Part shown: one piece after another, positions 1-7,068 of the stretch
How the letters are laid out: the number at the start of each line of letters is the position of its first letter
Position numbering within the stretch: the first letter of the stretch is position 1
DNA from: an uncultured Faecalibacterium sp.
Lineage (GTDB): Bacteria; Bacillota; Clostridia; Oscillospirales; Ruminococcaceae
Assembly (NCBI GenBank): GCA_900765105.1
Contig: CAAFQM010000085.1
Coordinates: forward strand, 1 to 19,863
Length of the DNA: 19,863 bases
Direction: 5' to 3'
Notes under the pieces: generated by a model
What the model saw: the letters and a program-made list of their open reading frames with translations, nothing else
What the model was told of the DNA's origin: nothing
Database searches by the model: none
Made by a program: the position numbers and the translations under genes

Positions 1-1
1 C

Positions 2-283
2 TCCATCACCGTCCCGATGATCACCCCCATCATCTTCTACAACCTGGTCACTCAGATCTGCCAGGCTTTCCAGGAGTTCAATGGCCCGTACATCATCACC
101 AACGGCGGCCCCCGTGGTTCCACCACGCTGATCTCTCTGCTGGTTTACAACTACGCATTCAAGTCGTATGACATGGGTATGGCATCCGCTCTGGCATGGA
201 TCATGTTCATCATCGTCTGCGTCCTGACGATCATTGCATTCACCAGCCAGAAGAAGTGGGTCTACTACTCTGACGAAAGGTAA
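2..283 (+). CDS. Sugar ABC transporter permease, MalF/LplB type (3' part only)
   Basis: This is the C-terminal part of an inner-membrane permease of a carbohydrate ABC importer (CUT1 family); the 5' end lies outside the window. The reading frame is open from the first bases and ends at TAA 281-283. The visible protein has the late cytoplasmic segment followed by the NGGP motif (ITNGGPRGSTT), which is typical of MalF/LplB/YesP-type permeases, then a YxxAF region and a last hydrophobic helix (LAWIMFIIVCVLTIIAF) before a short charged tail. It lies 10 bases upstream of a second permease, so the two form the usual heterodimeric membrane channel; a solute-binding protein gene is expected outside the window. 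The substrate cannot be read from the protein; nearby pectin enzymes suggest galacturonate- or rhamnose-containing oligosaccharides, by inference. Confidence 0.9.
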   Translation, partial: SITVPMITPIIFYNLVTQICQAFQEFNGPYIITNGGPRGSTTLISLLVYNYAFKSYDMGMASALAWIMFIIVCVLTIIAFTSQKKWVYYSDER

Positions 284-293
284 GGTGACCAGT

Positions 294-1151
294 ATGGGAA
301 TGAACGCATCGAACAAAATCGCAACCTTCTTTAAGTATTTCGTCCTGATCCTGGTCGGCATCATCATGATCTATCCCCTGCTGTGGATGATCAGTGCTAC
401 CTTTAAGGACAACAGCGAGATCTTTGCAGGCATCGGCCTGTGGATCAAGAACCCCACGCTGGATGGTTATCGGAACGCGCTGAACAACTTCGGCGGCTCC
501 ATCAACATCCTGCAGGCCATGCTCAACACCTACAGCTACGTCATCCCCAAGGTGATCTGCACTGTGGTTTCCGCCTGTGTGGCTGCCTACGGTTTCGGCC
601 GTTTCGACTTCCCCGGCAAGAAGCTGCTGTTCAACATCATGCTGGCCACCCTGTTCCTGCCGCAGGTCGTTCTGAATGTGCCGCAGTACCTGCTGTACAA
701 CAAGTTCGGCTGGCTGGACAGCCCCTTCTATCTGGCTATCTGGGTCCACTGCGCATTTGCGACCGAGACCTACTTCGTCTACCAGCTGATCCAGTTCATG
801 CGCAATGTCCCGCGTGATCTGGACGAGGCCGCTGCCATCGACGGCTGCTCCTCCTTCCAGACTCTGTACAAGGTCATCGTGCCCATGCTGGGACCCGCTC
901 TGGTGTCCTGCGCACTGTTCCAGTTCATGTGGAGCTGCAACGACTTCATGGGCCCGCTGCTTTACGTCAGCACCCCCGGCAAATACCCGATGTCCCTGTT
1001 CGTCAAGCTGTCCATGGACGGTGATACCGGTTTCGCCTGGAACAAGATCCTTGCTCTGTCCCTGATCTCCATCCTGCCGCAGCTGATCGTCTTCTTCTGT
1101 GCACAGGACCAGTTCGTTGAAGGTATCTCTGCCGGTGCTGTCAAGGGCTAA
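294..1151 (+). CDS. Sugar ABC transporter permease, MalG/YesQ type
   Basis: Second inner-membrane permease of the same CUT1 carbohydrate importer, 285 residues, a normal length for the MalG group. I chose ATG 294 because a GGTAAGGTG-like ribosome binding site lies just upstream and the protein then begins with a short polar stretch followed by the first membrane helix (FVLILVGIIMIYPLLWMISATFK). Several further hydrophobic helices follow. The EAA loop that docks on the ATPase is visible as EAAAIDGCSSFQTLYKVIVP near residues 180-200, with the conserved Gly. The gene ends at a strong terminator. No ATPase gene is nearby, as is common for CUT1 systems that share one MsmK-type ATPase. An oligosaccharide substrate from pectin is inferred only from the adjoining enzymes. 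Confidence 0.93.
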   Translation: MGMNASNKIATFFKYFVLILVGIIMIYPLLWMISATFKDNSEIFAGIGLWIKNPTLDGYRNALNNFGGSINILQAMLNTYSYVIPKVICTVVSACVAAYGFGRFDFPGKKLLFNIMLATLFLPQVVLNVPQYLLYNKFGWLDSPFYLAIWVHCAFATETYFVYQLIQFMRNVPRDLDEAAAIDGCSSFQTLYKVIVPMLGPALVSCALFQFMWSCNDFMGPLLYVSTPGKYPMSLFVKLSMDGDTGFAWNKILALSLISILPQLIVFFCAQDQFVEGISAGAVKG

Positions 1152-1190
1152 GCCCCGCTGCTTCGGCGCAAAGACCGTTTAACGCAAACA

Positions 1191-1235
1191 ACACCCCCTG
1201 TGCCGTTCCCGTAAATGGCGCAGGGGGTGTTTGTT
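1191..1235. terminator. Bidirectional hairpin terminator between permease and AraC genes
   Basis: ACACCCCCTGTGCC (1191-1204) pairs with GGCGCAGGGGGTGT (1217-1230), with one mismatch or wobble, and is followed by TTTGTTATTT on the plus strand. The two flanking genes converge here, so it probably stops both transcripts, although the minus-side T tract is weaker. Confidence 0.85.
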
Positions 1236-2055
1236 ATTTCTTGTGTCCTTTGCGGTATTGCAGCGGGCCGCTGCCCATCACCTCGCGGAACACCCGGCGG
1301 AAATGGGCAGCGCTGGCAAAGCCGGTCTGCTCAGCCACCGCATTGATGGAAAGCTCGGTGTTTTCCAGCAGCTTCTGCGCTGCCTCGATGCGGCGGTTGT
1401 TGAGGTAATCCACGATGGACTGCCCCGTCACCCGCCGGAACAGACGGCTGAGATAGTACGGCGAAAGATAGAACTTTGCCGCCACCTCCGTGAGGGAGAA
1501 TTTCTGCCGGTAGTTGGCCGAGAGGTAAGCGCAGATCTGCTCCACTGTCTCGTTGCGGGGCCGGGCCGCATCGCCGGTCTCTGCAGCGCATTCCTGCTCC
1601 ACATAATGCAGGATCAGCAGCAGATACAGCGGCCCGGGATAATCCTGTTCCCCGCTGGCGCTGCTCATCATCTCCAGCAGGGTCCGCACCCGGCTGGCCC
1701 GCTGCACAGGGCCGTACAGCACGGTGTGCCTGCCCGGCTGGAACAGGCCGGAATAGTCTCTTCCTGCGGCATTCTTCAGCTCACGGAGCACACCGGCCTG
1801 GAACCGGCACCCGGTCAGCTCGGCTGCACTGCTGCCCGCCGGGGTAAGGCTGCCGGTCCCACTGCCCAGCAGCACGGCACTGCCGGGGTTCAGCAGCATC
1901 GTTTTGCCGCAGTAGTCCAGCACAAAGCCGCCCTCGGACACCAGCAGAAAGCAGCAGGTCTCTTCACTGTCCGGCAGCGCGTGCTGCTCTCCGGGTGCAA
2001 GCCGCAGGGTCTCTGCCGCCACCTTTCCGGCGATTTTTTCACGGTCTGTTTTCAT
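1234..2055 (-). CDS. AraC-family transcriptional regulator
   Basis: A 273-residue DNA-binding regulator. The C-terminal third (about residues 165-270) holds the two helix-turn-helix units of AraC/XylS: FSLTEVAAKFYLSPYYLSRL for the first and INAVAEQTGFASAAHFRRVF for the second, ending in the family pattern GPLQYRK. The N-terminal 150 residues look like a cupin-type sensing domain (a GGFVLDYCGKTMLLNPGSAVLL stretch reads as a beta barrel) and probably bind a sugar. A GAGGA ribosome site precedes the ATG, and a good promoter lies just upstream. The gene is convergent with the permeases and divergent from the GH28 gene, so it probably controls this pectin locus. Effector and operators are unknown. 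Confidence 0.92.
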   Translation of the reverse strand: MKTDREKIAGKVAAETLRLAPGEQHALPDSEETCCFLLVSEGGFVLDYCGKTMLLNPGSAVLLGSGTGSLTPAGSSAAELTGCRFQAGVLRELKNAAGRDYSGLFQPGRHTVLYGPVQRASRVRTLLEMMSSASGEQDYPGPLYLLLILHYVEQECAAETGDAARPRNETVEQICAYLSANYRQKFSLTEVAAKFYLSPYYLSRLFRRVTGQSIVDYLNNRRIEAAQKLLENTELSINAVAEQTGFASAAHFRRVFREVMGSGPLQYRKGHKK

Positions 2056-2084
2056 AAAAGCATCCTCATTTTTGTTTTTTCCTC

Positions 2085-2113
2085 ATCATACCACGCCCGC
2101 CCGCTGCGGGCAA
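2085..2113 (-). promoter_or_regulatory. Extended -10 promoter of the AraC gene
   Basis: On the minus strand TTGCCC (2113-2108) is followed by exactly 17 bases and then TATGAT (2090-2085), preceded by TGG, which gives an extended -10. It points at the AraC gene, whose ATG lies about 30 bases downstream. It occupies the short divergent region also used by the GH28 gene, so the regulator could act on both from one site. Confidence 0.65.
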
Positions 2114-2143
2114 GATAAAACCATTCTGTCAGGAGGTCCTCTC

Positions 2144-3700
2144 ATGAATCTGTCGCTCATCCGTTCCATGACGCGCAGCGCTGTTTTCGAGCTGGAAAAC
2201 GGCCTGTGCTACCGCCCAGCCCACCCGTTCACCGTCACCCTGAACGGCAAAACCGTCTACGAAGCCTGCGAGACCAACGTATTCTCCCTGTTCTCCCTGC
2301 TGCCCGGCACCGAATACACCGTCGGCGTGCAGGCCGAGGGTGAAACACTGTCGCTCCGCTTTACAACCGAAGCCGAGACCTTCTTCGTGGACGCTTCCCG
2401 CTACGGTCTGGTGGCAGACGGCACCACCGACAACACCATCCGGCTGCAGGCGGCACTGTCCACCTGCCCGAAGGGCGGCACCGTGTATGTGCCCGCCGGG
2501 CGCTACCGCACTTCCAGCCTGTTCCTGAAGAGCAACACCACCCTCTATCTGGAAAAGGGCGCTGTGCTGCTGGGCGACAACGACCGTACCCACTATCCCA
2601 TCCTGCCCGGTGTCATTCCCAGTGAGAATGAAGCGGATGAATATTATCTCACCGGCTGGGAGGGCAACCCGCTGGACAGCTTTGCAGGCCTGCTGAACAT
2701 CACGCAGGTACACGATGTGGTGGTGACCGGCGAGGGCACGCTGGACTGCGACGCCCAGAACGGCGACTGGTGGGTCACCCCCAAGATCAAGCGCATCGCA
2801 TGGCGTCCCCGCGCGGTGGCCATGGTGGACAGCGAGAACATCTGCCTGCACGGCATCACGGTGCAGAACAGCTACGCATGGACCATCCACCCCATCTTCG
2901 TCAAGCACCTCGACCTGCTCAACTTCAACATCAACAACCCCTACAACGCCCCCAACACCGACGGCATCGACCCCGAAAGCTGCGAGTATACCCGCATCAT
3001 CGGCGTCAACATCCATTGGGGCGACGACTGCATCGCCATGAAGGCCAGCAAGGTGTTCCTCGGCATGAAGCTGAAAAAGAGCTGCGAACACACCGTCATC
3101 CGCAACTGCCTGCTGGACAAGGGTCACGGCGGCATCGTCATCGGCAGCGAGATGAGCGGCGGCGGGAAGGATATGGTAGTCACCCAATGTCTGATGGACC
3201 ACACCGACCGTGGCCTGCGGGTCAAGACCCGCCGCGGCCGCGGCAACACCGCCGTCATCGACGGGCTGGTGTTCCGCAATGTGGAGATGCGCGGGGTCAA
3301 GGCACCCTTCGTCATCAATATGTTCTACTTCTGCGACCCGGACGGCCACGGCCCCTATGTACAGTGCCGCGAGGCTTTGCCTGTGGACGAGTACACCCCG
3401 AAGCTGGGCAGCCTGACCATGGAAAACATCGTGGCCACCGACGCCCAGTTTGCAGGCTGCTACTTCGATGGTCTGCCCGAGCAGCCCATCGAGCGCGTGT
3501 CCATGAAGAACGTCACCATCACCTTTGACCCCAACGCTGAGGCCGGTCAGGCCGCCATGGCCGACAACCGCCCGCTGGTGAAGAAGCTGGCCATCTACGC
3601 CGAAAACGTCAAGGAGATCGACCTGCACAACGTAAAGATCGAAGGCTACGAGGGCGAACGCCTGCACTTTGCAAATGTCGGCCATTTTGAGGAGGACTGA
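2144..3700 (+). CDS. Glycoside hydrolase family 28 (polygalacturonase type)
   Basis: A 518-residue pectin hydrolase that cleaves galacturonate linkages in polygalacturonan or rhamnogalacturonan fragments. ATG 2144 follows a perfect AGGAGG site (2131-2136). Residues 1-78 look like a fibronectin-III-like beta domain. From residue 80 the parallel beta-helix starts with the pectate-lyase-like pattern (YGLVADGTTDNTIRLQAAL). All GH28 signature elements are visible: NTDG at 271-274, GDD with catalytic Asp294 and Asp295, GHGG with His328, and RVK at 359-361 (the family's RIK). There is no signal peptide, so it should act in the cytoplasm on imported oligosaccharides, probably as an exo-enzyme. It precedes a GH105 gene by only 4 bases, forming a two-enzyme operon. 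The exact substrate (homogalacturonan or rhamnogalacturonan) cannot be told from sequence. Confidence 0.94.
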   Translation: MNLSLIRSMTRSAVFELENGLCYRPAHPFTVTLNGKTVYEACETNVFSLFSLLPGTEYTVGVQAEGETLSLRFTTEAETFFVDASRYGLVADGTTDNTIRLQAALSTCPKGGTVYVPAGRYRTSSLFLKSNTTLYLEKGAVLLGDNDRTHYPILPGVIPSENEADEYYLTGWEGNPLDSFAGLLNITQVHDVVVTGEGTLDCDAQNGDWWVTPKIKRIAWRPRAVAMVDSENICLHGITVQNSYAWTIHPIFVKHLDLLNFNINNPYNAPNTDGIDPESCEYTRIIGVNIHWGDDCIAMKASKVFLGMKLKKSCEHTVIRNCLLDKGHGGIVIGSEMSGGGKDMVVTQCLMDHTDRGLRVKTRRGRGNTAVIDGLVFRNVEMRGVKAPFVINMFYFCDPDGHGPYVQCREALPVDEYTPKLGSLTMENIVATDAQFAGCYFDGLPEQPIERVSMKNVTITFDPNAEAGQAAMADNRPLVKKLAIYAENVKEIDLHNVKIEGYEGERLHFANVGHFEED

Positions 3701-3704
3701 ACCC

Positions 3705-4850
3705 ATGACCCATGAAGAAATTCTTACCATGCTGGGCGATTATGTGGACTACCTGATCGCCAATTCCAGCGCCGAAGCCCCCATGTGGAACATCGAGAAG
3801 GTGCGCAGCGGCAAGCCCAACAAGTGGAACTACATCGACGGTTGCATGATCACAGCCTGCCTGAGCCTGTACAAGACCACCGGCGACGAAAAGTATCTGC
3901 AGTTTTCCAGGAACTTCATCGATTACTTCGTGCAGCCGGACGGCTCCATCAAGACCTATGATCCCAAGGAGTACAATCTGGACAATGTGAATCAGGGCAA
4001 GAACCTGTTCATCCTGTACGATATCTTCGGCGATGAGAAATACCGCAAGGCCATCGACACCATCGACAGCCAGCTGCAGACCCAGCCCCGCACCAAGGAG
4101 GGCAACTTCTGGCACAAGGATATCTATCCGTGGCAGGTCTGGCTGGACGGCACCTACATGGCGCAGCCCTTCTATATGGAGTACGAGACCCGCTTCAACA
4201 AGATGCAGGGCTGCATCGACAGCTACAAGCAGTTCATGAACATCAAAAAGCATATGCGGGATGCGAAGACCGGCCTGTACTACCACGGCTACGACGAGAG
4301 CCGCCAGATGTACTGGGCCGACCCCGTCACTGGCTGCAGCCCCAACTTCTGGCTGCGGGCTATGGGCTGGTTCCTTGTGGCCATGGTGGATGTGCTGGAA
4401 CGGATGGATGAGCAGCTGTACAACGAGTACCGCGGCATCATGGCCATGCTGAAAGCGACCGTCGAGGACCTGCACAAGTTCCAGGACGAAGAGACCGGCA
4501 TGTTCTGGCAGGTCATCGACCACCCCGGCGTGGAGGGCAACTACCTTGAGACCAGCGGCACCGCTCTGTTCGCCTACGCCGTGCTCAAGGGCGTGCGTCT
4601 GGGCTACCTGCCCAAACGGATGGCCGCATGGGCCGAGAAGGCCTTCTACGGCACCTGCGACAAGTACCTGTCCCGCAACCCGGACGGCAGCCTGCAGCTG
4701 GACGGCATCTGCCTTGTGGCCGGTCTGGGCGGCAAGGATCACCGCGACGGATCGCTGGCCTACTACTTCAGTGAGCCGGTGGTCTGCAACGACGCCAAGG
4801 GCGTCGGCCCGCTGGTGCTGGCCTACACCGAAATGATCGCAAAGCGCTGA
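3705..4850 (+). CDS. Unsaturated rhamnogalacturonyl/glucuronyl hydrolase (GH105, YteR/YesR type)
   Basis: A 381-residue alpha/alpha-barrel enzyme that removes the unsaturated uronic acid left at the non-reducing end of pectin fragments after lyase cleavage. The start at 3705 is set by GGAGG at 3690-3694; a longer version from 3669 would overlap the GH28 gene without a better ribosome site. Family motifs are WHKDIYPWQVWLDGTYMAQP, whose Asp148 matches the YteR general acid/base Asp143, and a later SPNFWLRAMGWF segment. Length matches YteR (about 370). No signal peptide is seen, so it is cytoplasmic, working with the GH28 enzyme and the sugar importer. Its presence implies that the cell meets lyase products, although no lyase gene is in the window. 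Confidence 0.93.
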   Translation: MTHEEILTMLGDYVDYLIANSSAEAPMWNIEKVRSGKPNKWNYIDGCMITACLSLYKTTGDEKYLQFSRNFIDYFVQPDGSIKTYDPKEYNLDNVNQGKNLFILYDIFGDEKYRKAIDTIDSQLQTQPRTKEGNFWHKDIYPWQVWLDGTYMAQPFYMEYETRFNKMQGCIDSYKQFMNIKKHMRDAKTGLYYHGYDESRQMYWADPVTGCSPNFWLRAMGWFLVAMVDVLERMDEQLYNEYRGIMAMLKATVEDLHKFQDEETGMFWQVIDHPGVEGNYLETSGTALFAYAVLKGVRLGYLPKRMAAWAEKAFYGTCDKYLSRNPDGSLQLDGICLVAGLGGKDHRDGSLAYYFSEPVVCNDAKGVGPLVLAYTEMIAKR

Positions 4851-4860
4851 ATCTGACCAT

Positions 4861-4900
4861 AAAAAAGATCCGTGGTGCATCTGCACCACGGATCTTTTGC
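4861..4900. terminator. Bidirectional terminator between GH105 and MarR genes
   Basis: A perfect 13-bp stem, GATCCGTGGTGCA (4867-4879) with TGCACCACGGATC (4882-4894), flanked by six A on the left and four T on the right. The AAAA/TTTT flanks make it usable in both directions, fitting the convergent genes on either side. Confidence 0.9.
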
Positions 4901-4909
4901 GTTCTGCGG

Positions 4910-5353
4910 TCAGCCGTTTGCTTCCCGCTCTTCTTTCAGGATCGCAGACACATGCTGCAGCAGCTCCACAGCACGGCCCATTTCTTCGTCGCCAAGCTCG
5001 GTACGCAGGCGGGTGTAGCAGCGCTTCATGAAACCGCGTTCTTCAGCCATCAGCTCCACCGCCTTGCTGGACAGTTCAACATAGGTGCGGCCCGCTTCGC
5101 GGTCGGTCTGCCAGACCACAAAGCCCTTGTCCTGCAGATTTTCCATCGTTTTGGACAGCTCGGTCACTTTCAGGCCCATCGCAGCGGCAAGGTCGGCCAG
5201 ATAGACCTTTTCGCCGGGATGCTCTGCCTGCTGCATCTTGATACAGTACAGCACCAGATAGTCTGCCCGCCGGATTGTGCTGAATACCTTATCCAGATCG
5301 AAATTGTGCAAGAAGAACCATTCTTCCGGCTGATGCTTCCATTCTGTGCTCAT
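4910..5353 (-). CDS. MarR-type winged-helix transcriptional regulator
   Basis: A 147-residue protein with the size and layout of MarR regulators. A first helical part (FSTIRRADYLVLYCIK) is followed by the winged helix: YLADLAAAMGLKVTELSKTM as the helix-turn-helix, then LQDKGFVVWQTDREAGRTYVELSS as the wing, and a C-terminal dimerisation helix. MarR proteins usually act as dimeric repressors released by small ligands. An AAGGAG site precedes the ATG. It begins 18 bases after the citrate synthase stop on the same strand and has no clear promoter of its own, so it is probably co-transcribed and may control that operon. The ligand is unknown, and HTH-only relatives outside MarR are possible. Confidence 0.8.
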   Translation of the reverse strand: MSTEWKHQPEEWFFLHNFDLDKVFSTIRRADYLVLYCIKMQQAEHPGEKVYLADLAAAMGLKVTELSKTMENLQDKGFVVWQTDREAGRTYVELSSKAVELMAEERGFMKRCYTRLRTELGDEEMGRAVELLQHVSAILKEEREANG

Positions 5354-5371
5354 GGTGCGTTCTCCTTTCGG

Positions 5372-6727
5372 TTACCGTTCGCTGCGGCGCACATACTCAT
5401 GGGTGCCGCCCAGACTCTTGTAGGCAGGGCGGATGATCTTGTTGGCGCTGAGCAATTCTTCGATGCGGTGGGCACTCCAGCCCATCACGCGGGCCACTGC
5501 AAACAGCGGGGTGTACAGCTCCATGGGGATGCCCAGCATATCATAAACAAAGCCGCTGTAGAAGTCCACATTGGGGCTGACGCCCTTGAAGATCTTGCGC
5601 TCCTGCGCAATGAGCTGGGGAGCCATCCGCTCGATCTTGTTGTAAAGAGCAAGGTCCTTGTCGCGGCCTTTCTCGTGGGCCAGCTGTTCCACATAGCCCT
5701 TGAACACCACTTCACGCGGGTCGCTGAGGGAGTAAACGGCATGGCCCATACCGTAGATCAGGCCCTTGCGGTCGAATGCTTCGCCGTGGAGCAGCTTTTT
5801 CAGGTAGGCTTCCAGTTCTTCGTCATCCTCCTGATCGTGCAGATTTTCGCGGATGTTCTGCATCATCTGCATCACCATCAGGTTGGCACCGCCGTGACGC
5901 GGGCCTTTGAGGGAGCACAGCGCCGCCGCCATGGCTGAGTAGGTATCGGTGCCGGAAGAAGTGACCACACGGGTGGTGAAGGTGGAGTTGTTGCCGCCGC
6001 CGTGCTCCGCGTGGAGCAGCAGGGCCACATCCAGCACACGGGCTTCCAGCTCGGTATATTTCATATCCGGGCGCAGCATCCGCAGGAAGTTTTCTGCCGT
6101 GGAGAGCGACGGATCCGGGCGGTGGATATACATGCTCTCGTTGTTTTCGTAGTGGTTATAGGCGTGGTAGCTGTACACCGCCAGCATGGGGAAGATGCCT
6201 GCCAGCTGGATGCTCTGGCGCAGCACATTGGGGATGGAAAGGTCTGCAGCCTTGGGGTCGTAGGAGGCCAGCGTCAGCACGCTGCGCGCCATGGAGTTCA
6301 TGATATCGTGGCTGGGCGCTTTCATGATAACGTCACGGGTAAAGTTGGTGGGCATGGTGCGGCACTCACCCAGCACCCGGCAGAACTCATCCAGCTTTTC
6401 GGGGGTGGGCAGCTCGCCGAACAGCAGCAGATAGCCCGCTTCCTCAAAGGCGAAGCGGCTGCCGCTGGAACCGCGGATAAGGTCCTTTACATCGTAACCT
6501 CGGTAGAGCAATTGGCCATCGGCTGGATACTTTACGCCGTCCACATATTTGAACGCGCGGATATCGGAAATATTGGTCAGACCCGCCAGTACGCCCTTGC
6601 CGTTTTCGTCGCGCAGGCCCGCCTTGACGCCGAACTCACGGTAAAGGTCTTTTGGGATGCGGTCGTGCTGTGCGCACAGGGGCTGCTGCTGGTCGAAATA
6701 GCTCATCACATTCTGCAGATGATCCAT
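5372..6727 (-). CDS. Citrate synthase
   Basis: A 451-residue citrate synthase that condenses acetyl-CoA with oxaloacetate in the cytoplasm, feeding 2-oxoglutarate and glutamate synthesis in anaerobes. The catalytic blocks are clear: HAEHGGGNNSTFTTRVVTSS with His242, KGPRHGGAN with His278, GMGHAVYSLSDPR with His329, and SPNVDFYSG with the catalytic Asp388, then ARVMGWSAHRIEE. The usual GHRVY motif reads GHAVY here; I associate this variant with the longer Clostridia-type enzymes. The N-terminal extension of about 40 residues is also typical of that group. The start has GAAAGGAG upstream. A MarR gene follows by 18 bases. A 2-methylcitrate synthase role cannot be excluded from sequence, but no methylcitrate genes are near. 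Confidence 0.93.
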   Translation of the reverse strand: MDHLQNVMSYFDQQQPLCAQHDRIPKDLYREFGVKAGLRDENGKGVLAGLTNISDIRAFKYVDGVKYPADGQLLYRGYDVKDLIRGSSGSRFAFEEAGYLLLFGELPTPEKLDEFCRVLGECRTMPTNFTRDVIMKAPSHDIMNSMARSVLTLASYDPKAADLSIPNVLRQSIQLAGIFPMLAVYSYHAYNHYENNESMYIHRPDPSLSTAENFLRMLRPDMKYTELEARVLDVALLLHAEHGGGNNSTFTTRVVTSSGTDTYSAMAAALCSLKGPRHGGANLMVMQMMQNIRENLHDQEDDEELEAYLKKLLHGEAFDRKGLIYGMGHAVYSLSDPREVVFKGYVEQLAHEKGRDKDLALYNKIERMAPQLIAQERKIFKGVSPNVDFYSGFVYDMLGIPMELYTPLFAVARVMGWSAHRIEELLSANKIIRPAYKSLGGTHEYVRRSER

Positions 6728-6781
6728 AGTTGCTCCTTTCTCTTTTCCGGGCTGTATCCCACTAAATTTAAGTACCCTTTC

Positions 6782-6810
6782 AGATTACAAAAAGGATATT
6801 TCAGTGTCAA
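6782..6810 (-). promoter_or_regulatory. Candidate citrate synthase promoter
   Basis: On the minus strand a perfect TTGACA (6810-6805) is followed by 17 bases and TAATCT (6787-6782), which keeps the TAnnnT pattern of a -10 box. It lies about 55 bases before the citrate synthase ATG. A second TTGACA at 6920-6915 has only a poor -10 (TGCGAT) at the right distance. Confidence 0.55.
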
Positions 6811-6966
6811 GGTACGTTTTGTAAACAAAAAGAAAACAAAATTTTCCGGCTGTGATGTGGGCGGCATTCATCGATTTCGTTCAAGTTTATCATCGCAAAA
6901 ATGTGTCTTTTTCATGTCAATTTGGTAACAGTTCTTGTTTCATAGTATATTTTAACAATAAAGCTC

Positions 6967-6995
6967 TTGCTTTTTTGTCTGTTTTCCCGTATAAT
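6967..6995 (+). promoter_or_regulatory. Consensus sigma-A promoter of the lipoprotein gene
   Basis: TTGCTT (6967-6972), a 17-base spacer and a perfect TATAAT (6990-6995) form a near-consensus housekeeping promoter. A T-rich block covers the spacer. The predicted start of transcription is about 7002-7003, right at a leader hairpin. Confidence 0.8.
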
Positions 6996-7002
6996 CTCCT
7001 TT

Positions 7003-7029
7003 GTCAGCCGACTGAAGCAGTTGGTTGAC
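7003..7029 (+). promoter_or_regulatory. 5' leader hairpin of the lipoprotein mRNA
   Basis: GTCAGCCGACTG (7003-7014) pairs over 12 positions with CAGTTGGTTGAC (7018-7029) around an AAG loop; two of the pairs are G-U. It falls exactly at the predicted 5' end of the mRNA, where such stems are known to protect transcripts from decay. It has no U-run after it, so it is not a terminator. Confidence 0.5.
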
Positions 7030-7068
7030 CGCAAACATGAAGAAAGAATTTAAAGGAGTATATTTCAC

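Larger units (their letters stand above)
6728..7068. other. AT-rich divergent intergenic region
   Basis: This 341-base gene-free stretch separates the minus-strand citrate synthase from the plus-strand lipoprotein. It is much richer in A and T than its neighbours. It holds promoter candidates for both directions and the lipoprotein leader hairpin, listed separately. A TGTAAACA sequence near 6820 and GTACC/GGTAC half-sites around 6769 and 6811 could be regulator targets, but nothing proves it. I see no RNA gene or small coding frame with a convincing start. Confidence 0.6.

Noticed and set aside
2129..3730. A 533-codon open frame on the minus strand opposite GH28
   Set aside because: It has no family motifs, no ribosome site, and odd Val/Ala/His-rich content produced by the codon bias of the GH28 gene, whose catalytic motifs are all present on the plus strand.
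3609..4889. A 426-codon minus-strand open frame opposite GH105
   Set aside because: A shadow of the GH105 gene: it runs across the GH28-GH105 junction and the terminator and has no recognisable domain.
6815..6830. TGTAAACA as a cre or Rex operator
   Set aside because: It lacks the central CG of cre sites and the TTGTGAA/TTCACAA arms of Rex sites; too short to call.
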